DNA from: an uncultured Pelagibacteraceae bacterium
GTDB taxonomy: Bacteria > Pseudomonadota > Alphaproteobacteria > Pelagibacterales > Pelagibacteraceae
Direction of reading: 5' to 3'
Length of the DNA stretch: 64,000 nucleotides
NCBI GenBank assembly: GCA_902628565.1
Contig: CACONR010000003.1
Coordinates: forward strand, 30,722-94,721
This document shows, piece by piece, positions 36,596 through 46,579 of this stretch. The position numbers and the translations under genes were made by a program. Each line of letters opens with the position of its first letter. Within the stretch, counting starts at the first letter, position 1. The notes under the pieces were generated by a model, which was given only the letters and a program-made list of their open reading frames with translations, was not told the origin of the DNA and did no database searches.

Positions 36596-37328
36596 ATATC
36601 AAATATTAATTGAATATGAGGGCACTAATTTTAGGGGGTGGCAAATTCAAAAAAAAGGAAAAACTGTCCAGGGGTTATTACAAGAGAAAATTTCAAAACT
36701 TTTAAAAGAAAAAATCATAATATGTGGGGCTGGAAGATTAGATGTTGGTGTACATGCCAAAGAACAGTCAGCACATTTTGATTGTAAAAATAAGATTATC
36801 AAAATTGATAGGTTTTTAAAATCAATCAATCATTTTTTAAATAAAGATGGAATAGCAATACTTAAAATTACAAAAAGAGGTAATAATTTTCATGCTAGAT
36901 TTTCAGCTAAAATGAGAGTTTATAATTATGTGATTATTAATCGGATTAGTGGACCAGTTTTAGATAAAAATAGAGGCTGGCATATTATAAAAGATCTTGA
37001 TTTAAAATTGATGAAAGGTGCTGCAAGAAAATTGATTGGTACTAAAGATTTCAGTACTTTTAGAAAATCGAGTTGTAGGGCTAAAAGTCCAATAAAGACT
37101 ATGAAATCTGTAAAAATTAGATCTACAAAAAATAAGATTGAAATAGAATTCAGATCTCAATCTTTCTTACAACAACAAGTTCGGTCTATGGTTGGTTGTT
37201 TAAAATATGTTGGGGAAGAAAAATGGACATTAAAAAGATTTGTAAATGTAATGCAGTCTAAAAAAAGAGAATTATGTGCTCCACCTGCACCACCTCAAGG
37301 TCTCTATTTAACGAAAGTTATTTATTAA
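36588..37328 (+). CDS. truA: tRNA pseudouridine synthase A
   Basis: YEGTNFRGWQIQ, CGAGRLDVGVHAKEQSAHF. Confidence 0.96.
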   Translation: MFRYQILIEYEGTNFRGWQIQKKGKTVQGLLQEKISKLLKEKIIICGAGRLDVGVHAKEQSAHFDCKNKIIKIDRFLKSINHFLNKDGIAILKITKRGNNFHARFSAKMRVYNYVIINRISGPVLDKNRGWHIIKDLDLKLMKGAARKLIGTKDFSTFRKSSCRAKSPIKTMKSVKIRSTKNKIEIEFRSQSFLQQQVRSMVGCLKYVGEEKWTLKRFVNVMQSKKRELCAPPAPPQGLYLTKVIY

Positions 37329-37802
37329 TTTTTTTTTATTACTCATCGCAAATTTACGGTGTATTCGCCATCTACTTTCCTCACGAATTATAAAACCACA
37401 ACAATTTTTTGATTTACATTTACAAGGAAATTGCTTGTAATCTTCTTTATCAAAACTAAAACCATAATCACAAGTTATCTCTTCGCCCTTTTTAATATCT
37501 CTATCAGCTGTTATCCAAATTTTTAAACCCTTACCATCATAACGTGCGTTTGCATCACAACTATGATTTACCAATCCAGCAATATTAAATGAGAAATCAC
37601 CATCTAAGGTATATTTTTTATTTAGAGTAAATAGATAAATAGGTTTTTTATTGTCATATTTATCTGACTCTTCAACTTCTTTATTTGTAATTATTTTTCC
37701 TAAGTAATTAATAATTTTTGTACCTTCTTTGATATTTTTAGTAGCATAAAGTCCACGACCTTTATTATCAATTTTTGATTTTCTTATTTTGTATAGTTTC
37801 AT
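37308..37802 (-). CDS. SET-domain protein (putative lysine methyltransferase)
   Basis: IDNKGRGLYATKNIKEGTKI, NHSCDANA, GEEITCDYGF, CKCKSKNCCGFI post-SET cysteines. Confidence 0.9.
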   Translation of the reverse strand: MKLYKIRKSKIDNKGRGLYATKNIKEGTKIINYLGKIITNKEVEESDKYDNKKPIYLFTLNKKYTLDGDFSFNIAGLVNHSCDANARYDGKGLKIWITADRDIKKGEEITCDYGFSFDKEDYKQFPCKCKSKNCCGFIIREESRWRIHRKFAMSNKKKLINNFR

Positions 37803-37832
37803 GAAGTTGATTTATGATGGGCTAGATATTTA

Positions 37833-38756
37833 TCAATTGTATTCTACCAATGCATTGACATGTTCGTTAGCGCTTTCTGCTAAAGCATTTAAATCATATC
37901 CACCTTCAAGTATAGAAACAACTTTACCTGCCGTAAACTCATTAGTAGCCGCTAATGTTCTTTTAGTAATTTCATAAAAATCTTTTGAACTAAGTTGAAA
38001 TTGAGCTAATGGATCATCTTTATGTGCATCAAAACCTGCTGAAAATATAAGAAAATCTGGTTTATATTGAACTAATCTTTCTAACACCCTATCAAATGCA
38101 TTAAAGTATTCTTCTGAGTTCGTCCCAGCGGGCAAAGGGATATTCAATGAATTATTAAAGTCCCCTTTATCTTTATCTGTTCCACCCCCAGGATAAAAAG
38201 GATATTGGTGCGTAGAAATATATAATGAATTTTTATTATTACGCATGACATCATAATTTCCATTACCCCAGTGCACGTCAAAATCTACACAGGCAATTCT
38301 TTTGTATTTATATTTTGACACTAAATAGTTTGTTGCTACTCCTGCGTTTGATATACAACAAAATCCCATAGCTTTATTTTTTTCAGCATGGTGCCCAGGT
38401 GGTCTAGCCAAACAAAATGCATTTTTAAATTGATTACTCTCTATTCCATCTATTGCTCTTATTGTTGAACCAGCAGCATCAAAAACTGCTTTTTTACTTT
38501 CAGGTGATACAACAGTATCGCCGTCTAGAAACTTAAGGCCTTTTTGAGGAAAAGAATCTTTTAAATTATTTATATAGTCTTTTGAATGTGTCATAGACAA
38601 TATATCATCAGGAACATTATCTGGCTTATCCCAGATTATGTCTTTTCTTTTTTTTAACTTTTCTTTTATAGCAATTACTCTTTTAGGCTGCTCAGGATGA
38701 CCATCGCCAGTCTTATGTTTCTCATAGGAGTCAGAATTTATGATCGCTGTTTTCAT
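37833..38756 (-). CDS. histone deacetylase family protein (AcuC/HDAC-like)
   Basis: GHPEQPKRV, RPPGHHAEKNKAMGFC, DFDVHWGNGN, SAGFDAHKDDP. Confidence 0.93.
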   Translation of the reverse strand: MKTAIINSDSYEKHKTGDGHPEQPKRVIAIKEKLKKRKDIIWDKPDNVPDDILSMTHSKDYINNLKDSFPQKGLKFLDGDTVVSPESKKAVFDAAGSTIRAIDGIESNQFKNAFCLARPPGHHAEKNKAMGFCCISNAGVATNYLVSKYKYKRIACVDFDVHWGNGNYDVMRNNKNSLYISTHQYPFYPGGGTDKDKGDFNNSLNIPLPAGTNSEEYFNAFDRVLERLVQYKPDFLIFSAGFDAHKDDPLAQFQLSSKDFYEITKRTLAATNEFTAGKVVSILEGGYDLNALAESANEHVNALVEYN

Positions 38757-39910
38757 TTAAAATAATTTATTAAAATGTTTTCATAAATTTTCTTAAGATT
38801 TTTCAAATCTTTTAAAGATACGGCTTCATCAACTTTATGCATTGTTTTTCCAACAAGCCCAAATTCTAATCCAGGTGATATTTTTCTTATGAATCTTAAA
38901 TCTGAGGTTCCACCTGTAGTAGATAGCTTTGGTTTAATTTTGGTAAATTTTTTTATGATATTTTGTATCATGTGCGTTGTTTCGTTTGGCTTTGTTAGAA
39001 ATGCCTCACCCGAAACTCTATAATCAATTTTAAATTTTGATTTATTTTTCTTGGTTATTTTTTTAAAAATTTTATTAAGTCTATTTTTAATAGAATTTGA
39101 CGAATGTTTATTATTAAACCTTATATTAAATGTTGCCTCAGCCATAGCCGGGATAACATTATCAGCGTTATTATTTATATTTATTTTTGTAACCTCTAAG
39201 TTTGTAGGTTGGAAGTTTTTTGATCCTTTATCAAATTTAATATCTTTTAATTCTTTTAAAATTTTTACAATTATAGTTGAGGGATTATTAGCTCTATGGG
39301 GATATGCAACATGGCCTTGCTGACCAAAAATATTTAATTTACCAGTTAAACTACCCCTACGTCCAATCTTTATCATTTCGCCTAATTTATTTGGATTTGT
39401 TGGTTCACCAACAAGACAAAAGTTAATTTTTTCTTTACTTTTTATTAAATAATCTACAACTTTTTTGGTGCCATTTACTGCATCACCTTCTTCATCCCCT
39501 GTAATAAGTAAACTTATCGACCCGTTGAATTTTCTATTTTTTGATAAAAAAGTGCTTACGGCAGACACAAAAGCTGCAACAGAGCTTTTCATATCATTTG
39601 CACCTCTCCCAATTAAATGGCCTTTTTTGATAGATGGTTTAAACGGATTTACTGTCCAATCCTTAATGTTTCCTGGAGGGACAATATCAACATGTCCTGC
39701 AAACATAAAATTCGGTTTCTTAGATCCTAATCTTGCATACAAGTTTTTCACAGGCTGAAATCCTCTTTCTTTAAATTCCAATATTTTTGTTTTGAAACCT
39801 AATTTTTTTAATTTTTTTTCTAAAAATTTCATTACTCCAGCATCAACTGGGGTGATGGAAGGAAATCTGATTAGCTCTTTAGCTAATTTTAACTCATTTA
39901 AAGTTTTCAT
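38753..39910 (-). CDS. dapE: succinyl-diaminopimelate desuccinylase
   Basis: MFAGHVDIVPPG, GRGANDMKSSVAAF, TGDEEGDAVNGT; adjacent to dapD. Confidence 0.95.
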   Translation of the reverse strand: MKTLNELKLAKELIRFPSITPVDAGVMKFLEKKLKKLGFKTKILEFKERGFQPVKNLYARLGSKKPNFMFAGHVDIVPPGNIKDWTVNPFKPSIKKGHLIGRGANDMKSSVAAFVSAVSTFLSKNRKFNGSISLLITGDEEGDAVNGTKKVVDYLIKSKEKINFCLVGEPTNPNKLGEMIKIGRRGSLTGKLNIFGQQGHVAYPHRANNPSTIIVKILKELKDIKFDKGSKNFQPTNLEVTKININNNADNVIPAMAEATFNIRFNNKHSSNSIKNRLNKIFKKITKKNKSKFKIDYRVSGEAFLTKPNETTHMIQNIIKKFTKIKPKLSTTGGTSDLRFIRKISPGLEFGLVGKTMHKVDEAVSLKDLKNLKKIYENILINYFK

Positions 39911-39912
39911 TT

Positions 39913-40740
39913 TTAGTCTCTTAAGAGGTCGTTAATAGAAGTTTTAGATCTTGTTTTTTCATCAACTTGTTTAATTATTACTGCACAATACAAGGAGGGT
40001 GCAGAAGAATTATTTTTATCAGGCAACGAGCCTGGAACTACAACTGAATAAGGTGGTATTTTACCATAAGAAATTTTCCCAGTTTTTCTTTCAACTATTT
40101 TTGTTGATTGACCGATATACATACCCATACTTAAAACTGAACCTTCTCCAACAATTACGCCCTCAACTACCTCTGACATCGCTCCAAGAAATACATTATC
40201 CTCTATGATTGTTGGTAAAGCTTGCGCAGGCTCTAGAACTCCACCAACACCCGAACCTGCAGAAATATGGCAATTCTTACCTATCTGACAACAACTACCA
40301 GCTCTTGCAAAAGTATCTATCATTGTTCCTTCGTCAATATATGCTCCAATGTTTACGTAACATGGCATAAGAACAGCATTTTTTCCGACAAATGAACCTT
40401 TTCTTACTGGTGAGTTCGGAACCATTCTAAAACCTGCTTTTTCATGATCAGCTTTGGTCCATCCTGCAGTTTTACCTTTCAATAAATGTGATTTATCGTA
40501 CCAACTACTATAAGGACCATTTAAATTTTCCATTGGGTAAATTCTAAAACTTAACATTATAGCTTTCTTAAGGTGCTGATGAGTTACCCATTCTCCATTT
40601 ATTTTCTCAGCAACTCTTGATTTACCACTATCTAAATCAGCAATAACTTGGTTAATAGCATCTTTTAAATTTTGATCAGAATTTTGGTTTACCTGATCTT
40701 TTTTTTCCCAAGCATCATTGATTATTTTTTCTAAAGACAT
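39913..40740 (-). CDS. dapD: tetrahydrodipicolinate N-succinyltransferase
   Basis: Hexapeptide repeats; [47 protein letters not shown]. Confidence 0.96.
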   Translation of the reverse strand: MSLEKIINDAWEKKDQVNQNSDQNLKDAINQVIADLDSGKSRVAEKINGEWVTHQHLKKAIMLSFRIYPMENLNGPYSSWYDKSHLLKGKTAGWTKADHEKAGFRMVPNSPVRKGSFVGKNAVLMPCYVNIGAYIDEGTMIDTFARAGSCCQIGKNCHISAGSGVGGVLEPAQALPTIIEDNVFLGAMSEVVEGVIVGEGSVLSMGMYIGQSTKIVERKTGKISYGKIPPYSVVVPGSLPDKNNSSAPSLYCAVIIKQVDEKTRSKTSINDLLRD

Positions 40741-40742
40741 AA

Positions 40743-41432
40743 TTAATTACTTTTTAATAGCCTTATTTCTTTTAGAAATAAAGACAGATTTTCAATTTTG
40801 TGTGAAATAAAATCTTTGTCTGCATCCATTTTTCCAAAATGCTCATCATTAATTAACCAAACGGTTGTACAACCTCGTTCGTGACCTATACTTAAGTTTT
40901 TAGCTATATCTTCAATGTAAATAGTCTCTTTTGGATTTATACCAAATTTTTTTACCATTAAGTCGAAGGTTTCCGCTTCTGGTTTGGGTACATAACCAGC
41001 ATCTTTAATATCAAAAACCTTATCTCTTCCAAATAAATCATACACACCCAAGTGAGTTAAAATATTAGCAGCATGTTCAGCACTACCATTGGTAAAGATA
41101 AATTTTTCCATATCTAATTGTTTAAGCTCATTTCTCATAATTTTATCTTCTTTCATAAATGATAAATCAATTTCATGGACGTAAGATAAAAATTCATCTG
41201 GTGATATTCCATTATGAACCATTAATCCTCTTAATGATGTATTATATTTATAGAAATAATTTGTTTGTAATTCTTTAGCTTTATCCTTATCAATTTTAAG
41301 TTTTTCAGATATAAATTGAGTCATCCTCTTTGAAACTTGACCAAATACACGCTCTAAAGAATAGTTATTGTGCTTTCCATAACAAACACCATCAAGATCA
41401 AGTAGCAGATATTTTTTCTCTTTTAAGTTCAT
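40743..41432 (-). CDS. HAD hydrolase, pyrimidine 5'-nucleotidase type
   Basis: [35 protein letters not shown] at 41432 overlaps argB stop (ATGA). Confidence 0.88.
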   Translation of the reverse strand: MNLKEKKYLLLDLDGVCYGKHNNYSLERVFGQVSKRMTQFISEKLKIDKDKAKELQTNYFYKYNTSLRGLMVHNGISPDEFLSYVHEIDLSFMKEDKIMRNELKQLDMEKFIFTNGSAEHAANILTHLGVYDLFGRDKVFDIKDAGYVPKPEAETFDLMVKKFGINPKETIYIEDIAKNLSIGHERGCTTVWLINDEHFGKMDADKDFISHKIENLSLFLKEIRLLKSN

Positions 41433-42277
41433 TTTCTTATTAATGTACCTGATCCCTTGTCTGAGAAAATTTCCCATAAACAAGAATGCTGTTTTGTACC
41501 ATTAATTATACCCGCTGCTGTAACTCCATTATTAACAGCATCTAGACAAGCATTTATTTTGGGTATCATTCCTTCAGTAATTGTCTCATCTTTTACCATC
41601 TCTAATATTTCGGATGAGGATATTTCATCTATAAGTTTTTTTTCTTTATTTAAAACACCATCAACATTTGTCATCAATAGCAATCTCCTTGATTTGACAG
41701 ATTTGGCTACAGCCATTGCCGCAGTATCACCATTAATATTATGTGTTTGATTGTTTTTATCTAAGCCTAATGGTGAAATAATCGGTATTTTATTTTGTCG
41801 AATTATATCCAATAAAATATCGTTATTAATCTTATTTGGTAGACCAACAAAACCTAGTTCTTTTGCCTCTGGTACGACCTCAATAATATTATCTTTTTTA
41901 GTGTGGATGGAGACCGCTTTTGTATTTTTTTTGTTCAAAGAGCTTACAATATCATTGTTAAAATCTATTAAGACTGACTCAACAATGTTTATAATTTTTT
42001 CATCAGTGACTCTTAACCCTCTTATAAATTTTGATTGAATATTAGATTTATCTAATTCTCTCTTGATTCTTGGACCTCCACCATGAACTACAATAACTGA
42101 AAGACCTAATTTATTTAAGATACTTAAATCAGTAATAAAATTATCAAAGATATTTCTATCAATTAAAACATTTCCTCCATATTTAATAACAATCAAGTCA
42201 TTTTTATATTTTTCAATATATTTATTAACCTCGTTTATTGGAGGTCCGTTTTCAGGAAGAATTTTTTTTAAGTCCAT
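41429..42277 (-). CDS. argB: acetylglutamate kinase
   Basis: IVIKYGGNVLID, SVIVVHGGGPRI, NINGDTAAMAVA. Confidence 0.96.
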   Translation of the reverse strand: MDLKKILPENGPPINEVNKYIEKYKNDLIVIKYGGNVLIDRNIFDNFITDLSILNKLGLSVIVVHGGGPRIKRELDKSNIQSKFIRGLRVTDEKIINIVESVLIDFNNDIVSSLNKKNTKAVSIHTKKDNIIEVVPEAKELGFVGLPNKINNDILLDIIRQNKIPIISPLGLDKNNQTHNINGDTAAMAVAKSVKSRRLLLMTNVDGVLNKEKKLIDEISSSEILEMVKDETITEGMIPKINACLDAVNNGVTAAGIINGTKQHSCLWEIFSDKGSGTLIRK

Positions 42278-42297
42278 TAATTTATTTTAATTAAAAT

Positions 42298-43977
42298 TTA
42301 GGTTGTCGTTTTGACTGTTGTTCTTCTCATAATAAATACTTGCTGAGCCATTGTTAAAATATTATTAACAGTCCAGTAAATAACTAACCCACTTGGAAAT
42401 GGTGCGAGAATTACAGTTAAGAAAAGCGGGAAGAAAGCAAAAATTTTAGCCTGCATTGGATCAGTTGGTGCGGGATTTAATTTTTGTTGCACCCACATAG
42501 AAACTCCCATAGCTACTGGCCAAGCTCCAATAACTAAGAAACTTGGAACGTCGTAGGGTAGTAAACCAAAAATATTAAATATACTTGTAGGATCTCTCTC
42601 ACTTAAATCATGAATCCATCCATAGAATGGCATTTGTCTCATTTCAATAGTGACAAACAAAACTTTATATAATGCAAAAAATACAGGTATTTGAACAAGA
42701 ATTGGCAAACAACCTGACATAGGGTTTACTTTTTCCTTTTTGTAAAGAGCCATCATTTCTTGTTGAAGTTTCATTTTATCATTTTTGTGCAGCTCTTTTA
42801 AACGAACCATTTCTGGTTGAAGAACTTTCATTTTTGCCATGCTTTTAAATGAGAAATTAGCTAATGGGAAAAAAACTAAACGAATACAAATAGTGATAGC
42901 TATAATTGCCAAACCATAGTTTCCAAGTAGTTTAAAGAAATAATCAATTCCATAAAATAGAGGTTTGGTTATGAAGTATAAAAATCCCCAATCAATAACT
43001 AAATCAAATTTATCTATGTTGAGTTTTTCAGCATATCCGTCTATCACATCCACTCTTTTTGCAGCAACGATAATTTGTAATTCTTCTTCAATTGAACTTT
43101 TTTCATTTAATGCCAAAGGATCTGTAGAAATAAAATTTACTCTAAATTTATTTTTATAGTCGAATGTTGTTTTAAACTCTTTATCTTTTGGTGGTATTAA
43201 GGAAGTAATCCAATATTTATCACTTATACCTAACCACCCTTTATTAGCTACTTTAGTAAACTTTTTTTCTTGAATATCATCATAATCCTCCTCTATTAAT
43301 TCATCATCTAAAGTTGCAATGAGTCCTTCATGAAGAATTAAAAAGTCAATTATTTCCGGAATTTCATTTCTTATTATTTGTCCATATGAGTAAAAATCAT
43401 ATTTATTATTACTCTCATTAATTACTTTTTGTTTAACTGTAAAAAGATATTTATCATCTAACGATATTATTTTTTCAAATTTTAGGCCCTGTTCGTTGGA
43501 CCATGATAGTTTTATTGGAGACCCGTCTGTGAGTTTGTTGTTACCTTCTATTGACCAAATTGTATCTGAGTTAGGAACATCAATATTTTTATCAGAAGTA
43601 ACAAAACCACTATCTATTAGATACCCTTCTTTAATATTTCGAGGTCCTAATAAAGTTACTCTTTTTTCATTATCAAGGGTTACTTTATAATTCTTGAAAG
43701 TTAAATCATCTATTGATGCACCTTTTAATGATATTGAACCTATAATATTTTCATTTTCAAATTGAATTCTTTCACTTTGTTTTAATGCATCATCTCGTGA
43801 AATTGTAATTTGTGTTTCCTTTTGTTCTAAACTTGGTGCATCACCGCTTTGTTCAATTTTTTCTTTTTCAACAATATTTTGATCCACTGTTGATTTTTCT
43901 GGAACAAAGAATAATGCCCATAAAACAATTACAGCAGATGATAAAGCGATAGCTGCTATTGTATTTTTAGAGTCCAT
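42298..43977 (-). CDS. yidC: membrane protein insertase YidC
   Basis: [25 protein letters not shown]-terminal QEMMALYKKEKVNPMSGCLPILVQIPVFFALYKVL. Confidence 0.96.
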   Translation of the reverse strand: MDSKNTIAAIALSSAVIVLWALFFVPEKSTVDQNIVEKEKIEQSGDAPSLEQKETQITISRDDALKQSERIQFENENIIGSISLKGASIDDLTFKNYKVTLDNEKRVTLLGPRNIKEGYLIDSGFVTSDKNIDVPNSDTIWSIEGNNKLTDGSPIKLSWSNEQGLKFEKIISLDDKYLFTVKQKVINESNNKYDFYSYGQIIRNEIPEIIDFLILHEGLIATLDDELIEEDYDDIQEKKFTKVANKGWLGISDKYWITSLIPPKDKEFKTTFDYKNKFRVNFISTDPLALNEKSSIEEELQIIVAAKRVDVIDGYAEKLNIDKFDLVIDWGFLYFITKPLFYGIDYFFKLLGNYGLAIIAITICIRLVFFPLANFSFKSMAKMKVLQPEMVRLKELHKNDKMKLQQEMMALYKKEKVNPMSGCLPILVQIPVFFALYKVLFVTIEMRQMPFYGWIHDLSERDPTSIFNIFGLLPYDVPSFLVIGAWPVAMGVSMWVQQKLNPAPTDPMQAKIFAFFPLFLTVILAPFPSGLVIYWTVNNILTMAQQVFIMRRTTVKTTT

Positions 43978-44216
43978 TATTTTTTAACTTTTATTTCTTT
44001 TTTTACAGGATCAATTCCACCTTCTTTAAAAGGGTGGCATGAAAGAATTCTTTTTAAACTTAAATATCCACCCTTAAAAAAACCATAAGTTTTTAATGCC
44101 TCAATGCTATAATCGGAACAAGATGGAAAGTACCTACAAGAGTTACCTAGTAATGGACTTATTAAGTATTTGTAAGCCTGAATTAATTTTATAAATATAA
44201 TTGTAAAAATTTTCAT
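43977..44216 (-). CDS. yidD: membrane protein insertion efficiency factor YidD
   Basis: [27 protein letters not shown]; between rnpA and yidC. Confidence 0.95.
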   Translation of the reverse strand: MKIFTIIFIKLIQAYKYLISPLLGNSCRYFPSCSDYSIEALKTYGFFKGGYLSLKRILSCHPFKEGGIDPVKKEIKVKK

Positions 44217-44557
44217 TATTTAATTTTTTTAAAATCCTGAAATAAGGTTTCTTTTATAATTTTAAATTCATTATTTAGCATAGTTGACTTAGCAATAACA
44301 AGATATGAATAGTGATATTTTAGAGATATTTCTTTAACAGCATCATTCATAATATTCCTTAGTCTCCTCTTTATCTTATTTCTCTTTACAGCATTTCCTA
44401 TCTTCTTCTTAGTTACAAAAGAAATATTAAGTTTCTGATTATTTTTTTTATTAATATTACCAAAAAAAATTGTTACATATCTGTTTGATACTTTTTTCTT
44501 TTTGAGCAAAAATTTAAAGTCTTCATTCTTTGAAAGAGCAACAATTTTGCTTTTCAT
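44216..44557 (-). CDS. rnpA: ribonuclease P protein component
   Basis: [24 protein letters not shown]; rpmH-rnpA-yidD-yidC order. Confidence 0.94.
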   Translation of the reverse strand: MKSKIVALSKNEDFKFLLKKKKVSNRYVTIFFGNINKKNNQKLNISFVTKKKIGNAVKRNKIKRRLRNIMNDAVKEISLKYHYSYLVIAKSTMLNNEFKIIKETLFQDFKKIK

Positions 44558-44567
44558 TGAGTTGGCT

Positions 44568-44729
44568 TTATTTTCTTCTTCTTTTAACAGTTGAGGATAC
44601 TGTTAAATTTTTTCTTCCTCTAGCTCTTCTTCTTTTTAAAAGTTTTCTGCCTCCCTTGGTTTTCATTTTTGATCTAAAACCATGGGTTCGGCTTCTTTTT
44701 TTCCTAGATGGTTGATATGTTCTTTTCAT
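44568..44729 (-). CDS. rpmH: 50S ribosomal protein L34 (not in supplied ORF track)
   Basis: Reverse-complement read: [53 protein letters not shown]. Confidence 0.97.
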   Translation of the reverse strand: MKRTYQPSRKKRSRTHGFRSKMKTKGGRKLLKRRRARGRKNLTVSSTVKRRRK

Positions 44730-44817
44730 AAAAGCGGTTAAATTTATATAAAATTTCGCCCTTTATAATAATTAAATATATAAATAGCAAATAGAAGATT
44801 TATAAATACCATGAACC

Positions 44818-45543
44818 ATGATGGAAAAAGCTAAGAAAACTAAAATAATAATAGGTTTATCATACTTAGTTTTACTTACTATATTTGTGTTATTGTTTTT
44901 TTCAAAATTTAGTATCCAAGAAATAACTTCTTATGACTTCATTAAAGAAAACAGATTGTATTTTCTAAAATTAAAAAATTCTAATTTGTTTTTAATATCC
45001 ATAATTTTTTTAATTTTCACAATATTATGGGTTTTCCCATTTTTAGGTTTTGGTTCTCCAATTGCATTACTAGGAGGATTTATTTTTGGCAAATGGCTGG
45101 GTACTATAATTGTGGTCATAGGTATGAGTGTTGGTGCAACATTTCTATATATTTTTGGAAACTATTTTTTAAAAGATCTAATTAGAGATAAATTTTTAAA
45201 TAGATATCAAAATCTAGAGAGAAAATTTAAAAAATCTGAATTTTATTATCTATTAATATATAGATTTATTGGAGGAATACCCTGGCAACTTAGCTGCATT
45301 TTGCCTACAATTTTTGATGTTAGGGTAAAAAATTTTTTTTTCGCATCATTAATAGGAATTATACCTCAAATTTTTTTAGCTGTTTCTTTAGGTAGTGGTC
45401 TGGAAAAAGTAATAGAACAAAATTCACAAGTTCCTAAAATTACAGATATAATTTTTTCACCTGAAATATATATTCCAATTTTAGCCTTTTTTAGTTTAGT
45501 CTTGATTACAATTTTTCTTAGAAAGTCTTTTTATAAAAATTAG
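44818..45543 (+). CDS. TVP38/TMEM64 family (VTT domain) membrane protein
   Basis: FGSPIALLGGFIFGKWLGTIIVVIGMSVGATFLYIFGNYF; YRFIGGIPWQL. Confidence 0.85.
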   Translation: MMEKAKKTKIIIGLSYLVLLTIFVLLFFSKFSIQEITSYDFIKENRLYFLKLKNSNLFLISIIFLIFTILWVFPFLGFGSPIALLGGFIFGKWLGTIIVVIGMSVGATFLYIFGNYFLKDLIRDKFLNRYQNLERKFKKSEFYYLLIYRFIGGIPWQLSCILPTIFDVRVKNFFFASLIGIIPQIFLAVSLGSGLEKVIEQNSQVPKITDIIFSPEIYIPILAFFSLVLITIFLRKSFYKN

Positions 45544-45617
45544 TGGTGCTCCCACCAAGAATCGAACTTGGAATTTATCCTTACCATGGACACGTTATGC
45601 CATTTAACTATAGGAGC
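45544..45617 (-). tRNA. tRNA-Thr (anticodon GGT), CCA encoded
   Basis: Reverse complement GCTCCTATAGTTAAATGGCATAACGTGTCCATGGTAAGGATAAATTCCAAGTTCGATTCTTGGTGGGAGCACCA folds as a cloverleaf; loop ATGGTAA. Confidence 0.94.
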
Positions 45618-45717
45618 ATTTGGATCAATTCTATTTTTATTGATAATAGAGCATTTTTTCCAAATTATTGCCTTAATTTTTTGATTAATATGATTTATAT
45701 CTTACCAAGGAAATTTT

Positions 45718-45918
45718 ATGGGTATTCATTACGATTATAAATCAACCAAAAGTGCCAAGCTCATGGAAAAGCAAGCGAAAAGGGAAAGAAAACTTGCTGA
45801 AAAAAAAGCAAAAAGATTAGCAAAAGAAGGCCCAAAAAAAGATGATAATAAGGATAAAGCTTTAGATGCATCTAAACCAATAACTTTAGATTTCCTTACC
45901 AATCCAAATAAAGAATGA
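45718..45918 (+). CDS. small Lys-rich conserved-type hypothetical protein
   Basis: MGIHYDYKSTKSAKLMEKQAKRERKLAEKKAKRLAKEG...; intact ORF, preceded by AAGGAAATTTT. Confidence 0.65.
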   Translation: MGIHYDYKSTKSAKLMEKQAKRERKLAEKKAKRLAKEGPKKDDNKDKALDASKPITLDFLTNPNKE

Positions 45919-46016
45919 TTACTAAAAATAAAAATGAGCGCTTGAGCATTGCGCTTAGGAAAAATTTAAAAAAAAGAAAAATTTTTCAAAAAAAAAATAA
46001 AAAGAAAACAAAATAA
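45915..46016 (+). CDS. tiny basic peptide, 33 aa, overlapping neighbours at both ends
   Basis: [33 protein letters not shown]; start overlaps stop of the preceding ORF, stop overlaps dcd start (TAATG). Confidence 0.5.
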   Translation: MITKNKNERLSIALRKNLKKRKIFQKKNKKKTK

Positions 46017-46576
46017 TGTCCATTCAGCCAGACTCTTGGATAAAAAAAATGTGTAAAGAGCATAAAATGATCGAACCATTTTTGGATCATCAAGTCTCTG
46101 AGGGGAAAATATCATATGGACTAAGTAGCATGGGTTACGATGTCAGAATTTCTGACGAGTATAGAATATTTACAAATGTTAATAGTTCTCTAGTGGATCC
46201 AAAAAACTTTTCTGATGAAAACTTTATTGAGCGAAAGGGGCCATACTGTATAATTCCACCAAATTCATTTGTTTTGGCAAAAACCATTGAATATTTTAGA
46301 ATTCCTAAGGATGTCCTTTGTATTTGTGTTGGAAAAAGTACTTATGCGAGAACAGGAATTATTTGCAATGTAACGCCAATTGAAAATGAATTTGAAGGTA
46401 ATATTGTTATCGAATTAAGCAACACAACTCCTAATCCCGCAAAGATTTATTCAAACGAGGGTATTGCTCAATTTTTATTTTTCAAATCAGATACCCAGCC
46501 AGAAACCACATATAAATCAAAAAACGGTAAATATCAGGGACAAACCACCATACAGGTTGCTAAAATAAAAAAGTAA
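46016..46576 (+). CDS. dcd: dCTP deaminase
   Basis: [39 protein letters not shown]. Confidence 0.95.
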   Translation: MSIQPDSWIKKMCKEHKMIEPFLDHQVSEGKISYGLSSMGYDVRISDEYRIFTNVNSSLVDPKNFSDENFIERKGPYCIIPPNSFVLAKTIEYFRIPKDVLCICVGKSTYARTGIICNVTPIENEFEGNIVIELSNTTPNPAKIYSNEGIAQFLFFKSDTQPETTYKSKNGKYQGQTTIQVAKIKK

Positions 46577-46579
46577 TTT

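Noticed and set aside
41457-42038. Plus-strand ORFs opposite argB
   Set aside because: Shadow ORFs; argB is strongly supported.
42240-42300. Missing engB (yihA) between argB and yidC
   Set aside because: Absence at this position is easily explained by relocation; cannot be judged from one window.
45543-45740. ORF MVLPPRIELGIYPYHGHVMPFNYRSIW...
   Set aside because: It is the translation of the opposite strand of tRNA-Thr, a classic spurious ORF.
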